From Streptomyces sp. NBC_01016 (GTDB lineage Bacteria; Actinomycetota; Actinomycetes; Streptomycetales; Streptomycetaceae): a stretch of 64,000 nucleotides of DNA. The DNA lies in NCBI RefSeq assembly GCF_026341035.1, contig NZ_JAPEOQ010000001.1, forward strand, positions 744,001 to 808,000, in the 5' to 3' direction. The translations under genes and the position numbers were made by a program. This document shows, in pieces, positions 44,385 to 52,661 of this stretch; the stretch's first letter is position 1; each line of letters opens with the position of its first letter. Below the pieces are notes generated by a model. It was given only the letters and a program-made list of their open reading frames with translations. It ran no database searches and was not told the origin of the DNA.

Positions 44385-45338
44385 ATGCGCGCTCGATACG
44401 GGAATCCTCTGAAGACCTCCCTGAAGGTGACGGCCGGCATCGCGGCGGCGGGCGCCGCCGGGCTGATCTACTCGGCGGGCTTCGAGGCCCGCTCCTTCCG
44501 CCTGCGACGGGTCACGGTCCCGGTCCTGCCTGCGGGAATGCGCCCGATGCGGGTGCTCCAGGTCTCCGACATCCACATGGTGAGCGGGCAGAACAAGAAG
44601 CGCCGCTGGCTGCAGTCGCTGGCCGGACTCCGCCCCGACTTCGTCATCAACACGGGCGACAACCTGTCCGACACGGAGGGCGTCCCCGAGGTCCTCGACG
44701 CGCTCGGCCCGCTGATGGAGTTCCCCGGCGCGTACGTCTTCGGGTCCAACGACTACTACGGCCCCAAGCTCCTCAACCCGGCCCGCTACCTGAAGCAGCA
44801 GATGTCGGGCAAGCACGGTCTGAACGGCAACCCGCCCGTCGTCGGCGCCATCCACAACCCGTGGGAGGACCTGCGCGACGCCTTCGACGGGGCCGGTTGG
44901 CTGAACCTCACGAACACGCGGGGCTCGCTGAAGGTCGCGGGCGTGGAGATCGGCCTCACCGGCCTGGACGACCCGCACATCAAGCGCGACCGGTACGCGG
45001 AGGTGGCCGGCGGCCCGCTGGCGGGCCCGGACTTCTCGATGGGCGTGGTGCACGCCCCGTACCTGCGCACCCTGGACGCCTTCACCGCGGACGGCTACCC
45101 GCTGGTCCTCGCGGGCCACACCCACGGCGGCCAGCTCTGCATCCCCTTCTACGGGGCCCTCGTCACCAACTGTGACCTGGACGCGGACCGCGTGAAGGGC
45201 CTGTCCACGCACGAGGCGGAGGGGAACACGTCCTACCTCCACGTCTCGGCGGGCTGCGGCACCAACCGCTACACCCCGGTCCGCTTCGCCTGCCCGCCCG
45301 AGGCGACCCTGTTGACGCTGGCGCCGATGGCCGCCTGA
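44385..45338 (+). CDS. Calcineurin-like metallophosphoesterase, membrane-anchored
   Basis: 317 residues. One N-terminal helix (TAGIAAAGAAGLIYSAGF) is followed by the metal motifs VLQVSDIHMV (DxH), INTGDNL (GDN), FGSNDYY (GNxD replaced by GSND) and AGHTHGGQ (GHTH). The family resembles YkuE/YaeI UDP-2,3-diacylglucosamine-type and other phospholipid-directed phosphoesterases. The altered GNHD motif is typical of this actinobacterial branch. The tRNA-Pro gene follows. Confidence 0.9.
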   Translation: MRARYGNPLKTSLKVTAGIAAAGAAGLIYSAGFEARSFRLRRVTVPVLPAGMRPMRVLQVSDIHMVSGQNKKRRWLQSLAGLRPDFVINTGDNLSDTEGVPEVLDALGPLMEFPGAYVFGSNDYYGPKLLNPARYLKQQMSGKHGLNGNPPVVGAIHNPWEDLRDAFDGAGWLNLTNTRGSLKVAGVEIGLTGLDDPHIKRDRYAEVAGGPLAGPDFSMGVVHAPYLRTLDAFTADGYPLVLAGHTHGGQLCIPFYGALVTNCDLDADRVKGLSTHEAEGNTSYLHVSAGCGTNRYTPVRFACPPEATLLTLAPMAA

Positions 45339-45454
45339 GGCCCTGCGCAGAGGGCCGCCGTAAACCGGATTTCGTCTCAGGCCGACAGTCCGCTAAAGTA
45401 AACGACGTCGCCGCGACCTGCAGAGCAGAACAGCAGAGACCGGAACAACGACAT

Positions 45455-45528
45455 CGGGGTGTGGCGCAGCTTGGCAGCGCGCTTCGTTCGGGACGAAGAG
45501 GTCGTGGGTTCAAATCCCGCCACCCCGA
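45455..45528 (+). tRNA. tRNA-Pro (anticodon CGG)
   Basis: A 74-nt cloverleaf without encoded CCA: acceptor CGGGGTG / CACCCCG, D-arm GCGC..GCGC, anticodon stem CTTCG / CGAAG with loop TTCGGGA (anticodon 45489-45491 = CGG) and a T-arm with GGTTCAAAT. It reads CCG codons, which are frequent in this genome. Its 3' end is the integration target of the element that starts beside it. Confidence 0.97.
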
Positions 45529-45530
45529 CA
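45500..45530 (+). other. Probable attL/attB core at the tRNA-Pro 3' end
   Basis: The integrase gene begins to read toward this tRNA and ends 119 bases away, the usual layout for tRNA-specific actinomycete elements. The crossover should lie in the T-arm and acceptor part, which stays intact. I searched the rest of the window for a second copy of CAAATCCCGCCACCCCGA and found none, so attR is beyond 64000. Confidence 0.6.
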
Positions 45531-45544
45531 GTTGAAACACCAGG

Positions 45545-45581
45545 TCAGGGGCCTGATCCGCATAGCGGGTCAGGCCCCTGA
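45545..45581. terminator. Terminator between tRNA-Pro and integrase
   Basis: A 17-bp stem TCAGGGGCCTGATCCGC / GCGGGTCAGGCCCCTGA with one mismatch and an ATA loop. It can serve the tRNA (plus) and the integrase operon (minus). Confidence 0.75.
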
Positions 45582-45648
45582 GTGGTTTCTGGGGCCCTCC
45601 TGGGAGAAATCTGGGAGAAGATCTTGAAATTCGGCTCCCAGACAGCGC

Positions 45649-47163
45649 CTACCTGAGCGCCCTCGCCCGCTCGTGCAACAGGGCGTTGAGAACGGCAACT
45701 GGCGACGTGGGGCACATCGCGAGCCTCGCGTCGAGCGACGCCTCCCACTCTGCGGTGAGCGCCGCCATGAGGTCGGCGCGCATCTCTTTGGTGATGTGCG
45801 TGTAGCGCGCCTGGACAGATCCATCGATGTGCCCCAAGCGCTCATCCATGAGCTTGGGCGGCGTGCGGAAACCTTCCATGCGCGTCTTGTGCGTGTGCCG
45901 TAGCCCGTGGGGCGTGAGTCCCTTGGCCACGGGGACCCAGCAGGTATCGGCGCGCGCGTGGGCGCCTCGCCCTCGGGCGGGTACGCCGGGCCACGGTTCC
46001 GCGAGTACCGGCACGGGCCGGGCCTCCTGTGGCGCCTTCTTCGGGTACCAGCCAGAAGCGGCGGGTGTGAACAGCCAGGTAGCGAACCCGTTCCGCCGCC
46101 AGTGCGCGGCCTGGTCGACAGCACCGCCGCCACGGGTGAACCCGAGATCCGCGATCGCCTGACGCACCCTCACCCTCGTGGCTTCTGCCACGGTTTCGGG
46201 CCGGTTGAGGACGTTGGAGACCGTGCCGGTCGATACGCCGGCGCGCCTCGCGACGTCCACCACCTTGGCGCCCGTCTCTCCGGTGCGCGAGACGCCCTGG
46301 CCACGGAACATGTACGTCCTGCCGTGGCAGGGGCAGGGGGTCGGCTGAGTACGGGCGATGTGCCCGGTCCAGAGCCGCGAGAGCCACGGCGGGGCATCCA
46401 CGGTGCGATAGCTGTCCTCCTTGGGAGGGCAGCGCACCAGCTCTCCCGAGTCGATTTCGTAGAGCTGCCACTCGATCCGAACCGACTTGGGGCGGGCGAA
46501 CTCGACCTCCAGGCCCACGACTTCACCCCAGCGCATTCCGGTGTAGCCCTTGGTGACCGCAGCTACGAACTCGTCATCCCTGCCTGACAGAAGGGAAGCT
46601 CGTTCAGCGACCAGGAGGATGCCGAGCGGGTCTGTGACCACCTTCTCCGGGCCGCGGTCACGGGAGCGGCCTGCTCGCTTTCCTCGCCCCCGTCGCTTGG
46701 TCGCCGGGTTGGCGCTGATCAGTCCGTCTTCCACCGCGTCCTCAAGAAGCAGGTGCAGCGTGCCGCGCCACGTCTTCACGCTCGATACGGCATACAGCGC
46801 CTTCTCCTTCCGCTCCCACGCGTCCACGTCAGTTCGCTGGATCTCGGCGAGCGCCTTGTCCTCGAACTCGGGGAGCAGGTGCTCCTCAAGGTGACGGCGG
46901 TAGTTCTGCATGGTCGAGGCCGCGAGGTCTTGGGCGTCGTACCAACCCGAGGCGTACGCCCCGAAGGTGGTTCGGCCGGCCGCAGGGTCCCTCCACTCCC
47001 CCGCGCGTACCTTCGCCTCCTCGGCGTCCGCTGCCTGCTTGGCGTCGCGCTTCTTGGCGAAGCGGATGGTGTTCCCGTTGGCGTCAGCGACAGTTCCGTA
47101 CTTACCCGTTGAGATCTTGTAGCGGCCGCGCCAGTAGCTACCGCGGTCTTCCGCGAAGCCCAT
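45649..47163 (-). CDS. int: Tyrosine integrase with embedded LacI-type helix-turn-helix
   Basis: 504 residues. A SAM-like arm and core-binding region (about 60-190) is followed by the catalytic domain: box I Arg in TGMRWGEVVGL (about 209), box II HGLRH (about 420) and the nucleophile Tyr in ARYTHI (about 453). Between box I and box II, at about 297-345, lies VVDVARRAGVSTGTVSNVLN, an almost canonical LacI DNA-binding domain, preceded by a Cys-rich CPCHGRTYMF segment. The ATG at 47163 follows GAGGAGAAAC. It catalyses integration into tRNA-Pro and, with Xis, excision. Confidence 0.93.
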   Translation of the reverse strand: MGFAEDRGSYWRGRYKISTGKYGTVADANGNTIRFAKKRDAKQAADAEEAKVRAGEWRDPAAGRTTFGAYASGWYDAQDLAASTMQNYRRHLEEHLLPEFEDKALAEIQRTDVDAWERKEKALYAVSSVKTWRGTLHLLLEDAVEDGLISANPATKRRGRGKRAGRSRDRGPEKVVTDPLGILLVAERASLLSGRDDEFVAAVTKGYTGMRWGEVVGLEVEFARPKSVRIEWQLYEIDSGELVRCPPKEDSYRTVDAPPWLSRLWTGHIARTQPTPCPCHGRTYMFRGQGVSRTGETGAKVVDVARRAGVSTGTVSNVLNRPETVAEATRVRVRQAIADLGFTRGGGAVDQAAHWRRNGFATWLFTPAASGWYPKKAPQEARPVPVLAEPWPGVPARGRGAHARADTCWVPVAKGLTPHGLRHTHKTRMEGFRTPPKLMDERLGHIDGSVQARYTHITKEMRADLMAALTAEWEASLDARLAMCPTSPVAVLNALLHERARALR

Positions 47164-47230
47164 GTTTCTCCTCATCACAAGCAGTGGGCGGGAGCCGGTC
47201 GACTCCCACCCACTGCGATCGTTCGTTCTG

Positions 47231-47545
47231 TCAGGCGGCGTTCCGCGCACGCCGCGGACGCCTCGCTCGGAGCTGCACCACGGGCCCGGTCGTCTGCGTC
47301 CGGGAGCCACGACGAGGCGAAGCCGCGTTGCCCTCCGAAGGGCCCTCGCTGGGGACTTCCTCAAGGATGCGGAAGATCTCCCTGACGTGATCGCTCGTGA
47401 AGCGGTAACCACTACCGCTTCGCAGGAAGGGAATACGCCGACGTCGGGCCTGCTCCTTGACCCACCATTCAGAGCACCCGAGAGAGGTCGCTACCTCGGC
47501 TGCCGAGTAGCTCCTGGGGAGTCCAATCTCCTTCTGCACCTTCAC
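47231..47545 (-). CDS. xis: Excisionase-like winged-helix protein
   Basis: 104 residues. RSYSAAEVATSLGCSEWWVKEQARRRRIPFLR is an HTH_17/MerR-like excisionase domain (about 11-42), followed by GSGYRFTSDHVREIFRILEE. The basic C-terminal tail of about 45 residues is probably disordered. The GTG at 47545 has GAGGAGTC upstream. It lies 67 bases before int on the same strand, the standard Xis-Int order. Confidence 0.88.
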   Translation of the reverse strand: MKVQKEIGLPRSYSAAEVATSLGCSEWWVKEQARRRRIPFLRSGSGYRFTSDHVREIFRILEEVPSEGPSEGNAASPRRGSRTQTTGPVVQLRARRPRRARNAA

Positions 47546-47682
47546 GACTCCTCACCGCACGTTGTCTCTGGCCTTCTGGGGAACCCGCAGCATCCGCCAC
47601 GCCTCCGGGTAGGTAGTGGCTGGCCCTGCGAGTGGGATTGAGTTCGGGACCTGGGTCCGCGTGTGTCCGAGTTGGGGATTTC

Positions 47683-47890
47683 TGCGTCATCGCGTCATCT
47701 GCGTTCCCGACCGGGTGTGACCTGCGGTTTTGGGTGACAGCGGGTTTCGGTGAACGTCACCGGGTGTGTCACCGGATTGCGGTTTCGGGGTGACGCGGGT
47801 GACGCGTGGTGACTTAGGTTTTGCGGCCTGCGTCACCCTCGTTGTGGCCGGTGGGACCCGGTTTTCGGGGTCTGGTGTCGCGGGTGACGC
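47683..47890. other. Iteron-like repeat region, candidate replication origin
   Basis: About ten GGTGAC/GTCACC elements in both orientations between 47714 and 47888. They include GGGTGACGCGGGTGACGCGT (47788 on), twice TGCGGTTT followed by GGGTGAC (47722 and 47778), and TGCGTCATCGCGTCATCTGCG just before. The 556-base spacer (47546-48101) has no gene. It lies between the xis gene and the 3' end of the replication genes. Confidence 0.45.
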
Positions 47891-48006
47891 AGATTCTCTC
47901 TACTTAGGAAAAGAGAGAGGGGGGAAGTGATCTTTTGTCTGCCGTCGAAGAGCTGAAAAGGTGCCGCTTCGCGGCGCGACTGTCGGGGGCGGCGAAGCCG
48001 CCGAAC

Positions 48007-48078
48007 AGCAAGAAGAGCACCCCCTCGGCCTGGCCTGCCGGGCGCTCGTCGCGCGTGCCGCCGGGTGCTCTTCTTGCT
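48007..48078. terminator. Large inverted repeat after the replication genes
   Basis: Perfect 16-bp arms AGCAAGAAGAGCACCC / GGGTGCTCTTCTTGCT (48007-48022, 48063-48078) enclose 40 bases with inner pairing. It lies 24 bases past the helicase stop on the minus strand; on the plus strand TTTTGTGTT follows. Confidence 0.65.
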
Positions 48079-48101
48079 TTTGTGTTCCGCCGGTAGGCAG
48101 G

Positions 48102-49577
48102 TCAGAACAGCGGGGCCCGTGGGGCTGTTTCGACGGGCCGGGCGCGAGTGATCTCGATGTAGCGGGCGGTTTTGGTGCGGCCCCAGTCGACGAGGACGCC
48201 GCGTGCGGCGAGGGTGGGCTGGATGCGCTTGAGGCGGTCGGAGAGGACCTTGCCAGTGGTGGGCCAGCCCTTGGGCAAGGGGCGGCAGTCCTCGCCCGCG
48301 TAGAGGCGGGTGAACTTGTCGAGCCATTCCGTCGAGGAAAGCTGCTCGGCCTGCCCCGGTTCCATGGTCTCGGCGTGCTTGAGAGCGGTCTGGGCGAGCA
48401 GGTCGCCCTCGATGACGTCGTCGGTGAGGTCGTCGAGGCTGGCCCGGTACGCGGCGAGCGACCCCAGGTGTACGGCGTTGTCGAGCTGCGCGCACAGGTG
48501 CGCGAAGTCCGCCATGCGTAGGTCCGTCGGCGTCTCCGTCTCGACTGCCCGCACGGAAACGGTGAGGTCCAGCAGCGAGCCGAGGATCACGGGCAGGACC
48601 GGCTCGTACTCGGCCCACAGTTCGGCCTCGGTACGCCGCACCTTGGGGCGCTCCAGGCGCAGCGGGAGGAGGCGTTCGGCGAGGTCGGGGCGGATGACGC
48701 CGACGTCGATGCCGGTCATGAGCAGGGGGCGCCGGTAGCGGGCGATGGAGACGTCGCCGTCGGTGTAGAGGGCGCGCTTGACGGTCTCGGCTCCGGTGAC
48801 GATGCAGCACATCGCGTCCGACATGTCCGGGGTCAGGTAGGAGAGGTTGTCGAGGGCGGTGATCCATCCGGCGGCGACGGCCGCGATCAGGTTTTCCTCG
48901 TCCTTCGGGGCGCGGCGCAGGTCACCGCTCATGCCCTCGATGATCCGGGTGAGCATGCGGCCGGCCGTGGACTTGCCCGCGCCCTGGGGGCCGGTGAGGA
49001 ACGGCGCCGGGACCGGCGAGGTCGGGCTGAGGCAGCCGATCAGCCAGGCGATGACCAGGGACTCGGTGGCGGCGTCGGCGAAGTTGCACAGGCTGAGCAG
49101 CTTGTCGATGCCCTTGCCCTGGGTGTCCTTGACCGGGAGGGGGAGTTCGCCGGTGAGCTGGGTGCGGCGCCAGCGGACCTCGTGCGGGTCGGGCACGGCG
49201 ATGTCCCAGCCGTTGGGGTGGATACGGACGGACTTGCCGTCGTTGCGGCCGAGGTCGAGCCAGGTCGCGCCGTCGAAGCCGGGGGCGACGCGGACGTGCA
49301 CGCGCTCGACGTCCTCGCGCATGGCCAGTGCTTCGATCATGTCCAGTGCCTCCTTCAAGGCGGTGCCGCTGAATGCGCCGTGGCCGTCCTCGAACAGGCC
49401 GACCATGAGTTCTTGGCGGTGACTGCCCGAGGTGCCCTGGGAGCGGATCGGGCGGGCGATGGGGTGGCCCTTTTGCTGGGCGTAGACGGTGCCGTCGGCG
49501 GTGCGGAAGTAGCGGAAGTGTGTTTTGGCGTAGTCGGTGATGACCGCGCGGGCCGGGGTCTTGTCGTCCTCGGACAT
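48102..49577 (-). CDS. Replicative helicase-like ATPase of the element
   Basis: 491 residues. The P-loop is LTGPQGAGKSTAG (Lys202) and the Walker B region is ITALDNLSYLTPD. The surrounding fold matches the phage/plasmid primase-associated ATPases that accompany prim-pol proteins in actinomycete integrative elements. The N-terminal 150 residues contain FRYFRTADGTVYAQQKG and a beta-rich segment. The ATG at 49577 lies 2 bases after the prim-pol stop, so the two act as one replication module. Confidence 0.83.
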   Translation of the reverse strand: MSEDDKTPARAVITDYAKTHFRYFRTADGTVYAQQKGHPIARPIRSQGTSGSHRQELMVGLFEDGHGAFSGTALKEALDMIEALAMREDVERVHVRVAPGFDGATWLDLGRNDGKSVRIHPNGWDIAVPDPHEVRWRRTQLTGELPLPVKDTQGKGIDKLLSLCNFADAATESLVIAWLIGCLSPTSPVPAPFLTGPQGAGKSTAGRMLTRIIEGMSGDLRRAPKDEENLIAAVAAGWITALDNLSYLTPDMSDAMCCIVTGAETVKRALYTDGDVSIARYRRPLLMTGIDVGVIRPDLAERLLPLRLERPKVRRTEAELWAEYEPVLPVILGSLLDLTVSVRAVETETPTDLRMADFAHLCAQLDNAVHLGSLAAYRASLDDLTDDVIEGDLLAQTALKHAETMEPGQAEQLSSTEWLDKFTRLYAGEDCRPLPKGWPTTGKVLSDRLKRIQPTLAARGVLVDWGRTKTARYIEITRARPVETAPRAPLF

Positions 49578-49579
49578 GC

Positions 49580-50443
49580 TCAGAGTCCCAACGTGGCGCG
49601 GGCGTTGGCCCAGGCCTCGGTGCAGTGTCGAACGGTTTCGCCCTTGTCCTGCGCGGCTGCGAAAAGGGGGGCGACGTGGGCTTCGGTGAGGCAGCCGCAG
49701 CGTCCGTGGGTGGACAGCACGGCCAGGAAAGTGGCGTAGACCGTGCTGTGCACGGCGCTGGTGGCCGAGCGGATGCGCTGTTCGGCCATGTGGATGCCGC
49801 GCTGAAGGAAGGCCGGACTGCGGTGCCGGCACTGCCCGCCACCGGCGCCCGCGGGCACGGCGATGGCCGCGGATGCCACAGGCCGGGCCGGGGCGGGCGC
49901 CTTCGCGACCAGGGCGCGCACTGCCTCGGGCAGGTCGGTCATGGTGCCGGTTCCGGGCCCCAGCCAACGGGCGTAGGACATCGTCGACTTGATGTCCACG
50001 CCGGGCCGCACTGCGTTCGCCGACGGCATCTGACCCGCGTACAGCCAGTGCTCCCCGCGTGTGGTGGGCACGGTCAGGGTCGCGGGCAGGTGCTCGCGGG
50101 CCCAGGCGATGGCGTCGGCGTCGTCGAGGTCGACGACCGTGAGTCCGGCGTCGCCAGGGTGGTAGGCCACCGCGCTCGCGCGACGCCATGCATGGCGCCA
50201 CGCGATGGAGTTGATGACGTCCGGGTCGGTGGTGGCGGCCGCCCAGCCGTGGCAGGGGCCGGGGCAGGTGCAGGGGCCGGGGGTCTTCATGTTCGGTCGG
50301 CCGCCGCACCGGCTGTAGAGGCAGGAGGGGCAGTTAGCGAAGGGAACCTTCCCGGCGCGGAGCGGCAGCACGGGCAGGCCGTTCGCGGCCAGGTCGAGAG
50401 CCGCATGCAGGTGCTCTCGCAGGATCGTGCTCGGTTGGGTCAT
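49580..50443 (-). CDS. Prim-pol (bifunctional primase/polymerase) protein
   Basis: 287 residues. An archaeo-eukaryotic-type primase domain: catalytic DxD in VVDLDDADA (Asp105, Asp107) and the histidine motif TTRGEHWLYAG (His132). An N-terminal cysteine cluster (about 38-64, CPSC, C, CTCPGPCHG) probably binds zinc. It should prime or copy the element's DNA. The ATG at 50443 follows GGAGG at good spacing. It is the first replication gene after the terminator at 50481. Confidence 0.87.
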   Translation of the reverse strand: MTQPSTILREHLHAALDLAANGLPVLPLRAGKVPFANCPSCLYSRCGGRPNMKTPGPCTCPGPCHGWAAATTDPDVINSIAWRHAWRRASAVAYHPGDAGLTVVDLDDADAIAWAREHLPATLTVPTTRGEHWLYAGQMPSANAVRPGVDIKSTMSYARWLGPGTGTMTDLPEAVRALVAKAPAPARPVASAAIAVPAGAGGGQCRHRSPAFLQRGIHMAEQRIRSATSAVHSTVYATFLAVLSTHGRCGCLTEAHVAPLFAAAQDKGETVRHCTEAWANARATLGL

Positions 50444-50480
50444 GCTGGAGACCTCCACAGGTCTGTTGAGGACTGGAGAC

Positions 50481-50524
50481 AAGGGCGGCCCCACGGCTTT
50501 GGCGAGACGGTGGGGGCCGCCCTT
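50481..50524 (-). terminator. Terminator upstream of prim-pol
   Basis: Arms AAGGGCGGCCCCAC / GTGGGGGCCGCCCTT with a single bulge and a 15-base loop, 8 bases past the stop of the gene ending at 50532 on the minus strand. Confidence 0.7.
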
Positions 50525-50531
50525 GGCGCAG

Positions 50532-50903
50532 CTAGGACGGGATCGGGCCGGTGTGGCCGAGCGGGTTCGTGGCCGACCAGGCGCGGTTGAGCGCGGCGGT
50601 GAGTCCGCGGGCGTAGTCCTCGGCCTCGTGGAGCGACGCCGAGGCGGCGGTGACGTGCTCTGTGGTCGTGCCGTAGTCGGCGCTGACGTGGCCGAGCCGG
50701 TGGTGCGTGTTCAGGGCATAGTCGATCTGCTCGAAGGCCTGCGGCAGTCGCTCGACGAGCGCAGTGAGAGCGCCCAGAACGCGATACGCCTCCGGGACTG
50801 AGGCCAGGCCGGGGCGGTCACCGCCCGGGAAGGTGCGGTGGTTGAAGGCGCGGAGGGATTCCGCAGCGTCTCGTACGAGCTGCACGGGGTCGGTGGTGGG
50901 CAT
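50532..50903 (-). CDS. Helical hypothetical protein of the element
   Basis: 123 residues, begins MPTTDPVQLVRDAAESL. Predicted mostly alpha-helical, with heptad-like stretches (ALTALVERLPQAFEQIDYAL; ASASLHEAEDYARGLTAALN). No membrane span, no metal motif. Similar short proteins lie between transfer and replication genes in streptomycete elements; the role is unknown. Confidence 0.7.
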   Translation of the reverse strand: MPTTDPVQLVRDAAESLRAFNHRTFPGGDRPGLASVPEAYRVLGALTALVERLPQAFEQIDYALNTHHRLGHVSADYGTTTEHVTAASASLHEAEDYARGLTAALNRAWSATNPLGHTGPIPS

Positions 50904-50916
50904 GTGGACTCCTGGG

Positions 50917-51141
50917 TTAGCGCGATGCGCTCGGGGTTGGGGATTGGCCGGGCGGAGTGACGCGTGTGGTGCTGGCCGGACTGGGCTTCGGGTGTTTAGG
51001 CGTGGCGTCGCTGTCGGGACTGGCGAGGTGGAAGCCGACGATGAGGCCGAGGATCAGCAAGACGATGTGCCGGTTGGCTCTCCACCAGGTGGGTCGTGCG
51101 GGTTCGGTCAGGACGCCTATGACGGCGGGGCCCTTGGCCAC
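50917..51141 (-). CDS. Small single-span membrane protein
   Basis: 74 residues. GTG at 51141 with AGGAGGG about 8 bases upstream. WWRANRHIVLLILGLIVGFHLA is a clear membrane helix (about 20-40), followed by a Ser/Pro/Thr-rich outer or inner tail. Probably part of the transfer apparatus, given the position behind the VirB4-like gene. Confidence 0.7.
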   Translation of the reverse strand: MAKGPAVIGVLTEPARPTWWRANRHIVLLILGLIVGFHLASPDSDATPKHPKPSPASTTRVTPPGQSPTPSASR

Positions 51142-51224
51142 GCGTGGATCCCTCCTTGGGGGTTGAGTGCAGGCAGGACTGCGCGCCCGCTGTAGGTCGG
51201 GTGCGGGGTCAGCGACCGGCCGCT

Positions 51225-52661
51225 TTAAGCGGGGCGCTTGGACAGGTCGGCCAGTTGGGTCCAGGTCTGCTGCCACTGGGCGACCTGGTCGGAGCCCATG
51301 CCGTGGGCCTTGATGTCCTGGCTTTCGCCGAGTGCGGCGAGGGCGGAGGCTTCCGAGTGGCGGCCCTCGCGGGCGGCCTGGAGGGCTTCGTCGTGCCGGT
51401 TGTCGATGACGTTCGGCGGCATCGGCCACGCCCATTCACCGGCCTGCTCGACCGCGTCCACGGCCTCCGGTTCGGGGGCCATCCCTTGGGCGGCGTCGCG
51501 GCGCTTGGAGGTGTAGCAGTGCTTCTTTTCGAAGTCCGTGACGAGGGTCTGGACGAGGTTGATGTGCCGGCCGGTCTGCCAGATGGCCTGGCCGCGGCCG
51601 AGCAGCGGGATCTGCTGGACGGCCCAGTCGGGCAGGCCGAACATGCTGCGGCACAGCTCGGCGTCCTCGGGGTCCATCTGGTGGAAGACCCGGGTGGAGG
51701 CCAGCCGCAGGAGGTCTTTGGCCTCCTCGGACTTGGCGTCCTTCGCGGAGTGCGCGATGGACGTCACGGACAGCGCCTCGCGGCGGGAGTACTTCATCAT
51801 CCGCTGCAACAGCGCTGCGGTGGCCGGGTGTTTGAGGATCTGCCAGGCCTCTTCCACGATCAACGTGGAATGCATGCCGTAGGCGGCGCCGCCCTGGGCC
51901 AGCCACACCGACTCCAGGAACACCCCGACCACAGCCATCAGCGCGGGCAGCGCCACCGAGGTCCGGTCGATGCGGCTGAAGTCGAACACCGTCAACCGCT
52001 CATCAAGGGACAGCGACGTCGGTCCGTCGAGCATGCCCCGGGTCGCGGACCGCACGAACGGCGACAGCGCCTGAACCACCTCCTGGCCGAAGGCGAGGAG
52101 CTGCTCGTCGGTGAACCGGCCTGGAATCGCGTCGTGGGACAGCGACGTGACCGCGTTCATCAGCCCGGACAGCGTGGTGGCTTCCGCAGTGTCCATCGCG
52201 GCATCAAGCGCCATCCGCGCCCCGGACGACAACGGCTCCTGGCCGCCGAGCTCGGCGAGCGCAGCGACCAGCTGCACGCGATGCAAGGGCGGGATCCGCT
52301 CATCGAGCGGGTTCATGCATACTCCCTCGCCGAACCGGACCGGCTTCACGCCGAGCGCGGAGGCGATGGAGTCCCATTCGCCGACGCCGTTTTCGCCCTT
52401 GGCGTCGAGGACCGCGTAGCGGCGGCCCTGGCGGGCCAGGTCGCGCAGCGCCAGCACCTTGCTGTTGGTGGACTTGCCGCCGCCGAGCGTGCCGAGCACG
52501 GCCACGCCCGTGCTCGGCAGCACCTCTTGGTCGCAGTCGACGGCCGTGAAGCGGAACGGCGAGCCGTCCAGCAGCGATGCCCCGACCAGGGCCCCGTCGG
52601 TAACGGGCTGGCAGGCGTAGCCGGGGAAGAGCCCGATGGCCTGCCGGGTGGTCGTCAGCAT
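51225..52661 (-). CDS. VirB4-like conjugation ATPase
   Basis: 478 residues. Walker A is LGTLGGGKSTNSK (Lys63) and Walker B is STLIVEEAWQILKHP; then comes SVTSIAHSAKD and a C-terminal RecA lobe, the VirB4/TrwK arrangement. The usual N-terminal VirB4 domain is missing and seems to be supplied by the upstream SCO6880-family protein, whose stop overlaps this start by 7 bases. It would power DNA or protein export through the membrane complex. The ATG at 52661 follows GGAGGGGAG. Confidence 0.85.
   Translation of the reverse strand: MLTTTRQAIGLFPGYACQPVTDGALVGASLLDGSPFRFTAVDCDQEVLPSTGVAVLGTLGGGKSTNSKVLALRDLARQGRRYAVLDAKGENGVGEWDSIASALGVKPVRFGEGVCMNPLDERIPPLHRVQLVAALAELGGQEPLSSGARMALDAAMDTAEATTLSGLMNAVTSLSHDAIPGRFTDEQLLAFGQEVVQALSPFVRSATRGMLDGPTSLSLDERLTVFDFSRIDRTSVALPALMAVVGVFLESVWLAQGGAAYGMHSTLIVEEAWQILKHPATAALLQRMMKYSRREALSVTSIAHSAKDAKSEEAKDLLRLASTRVFHQMDPEDAELCRSMFGLPDWAVQQIPLLGRGQAIWQTGRHINLVQTLVTDFEKKHCYTSKRRDAAQGMAPEPEAVDAVEQAGEWAWPMPPNVIDNRHDEALQAAREGRHSEASALAALGESQDIKAHGMGSDQVAQWQQTWTQLADLSKRPA

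Noticed and set aside
48102..50309. 735-codon version of the helicase gene
   Set aside because: The extension runs through prim-pol in another frame; the ATG at 49577 follows the prim-pol stop directly.
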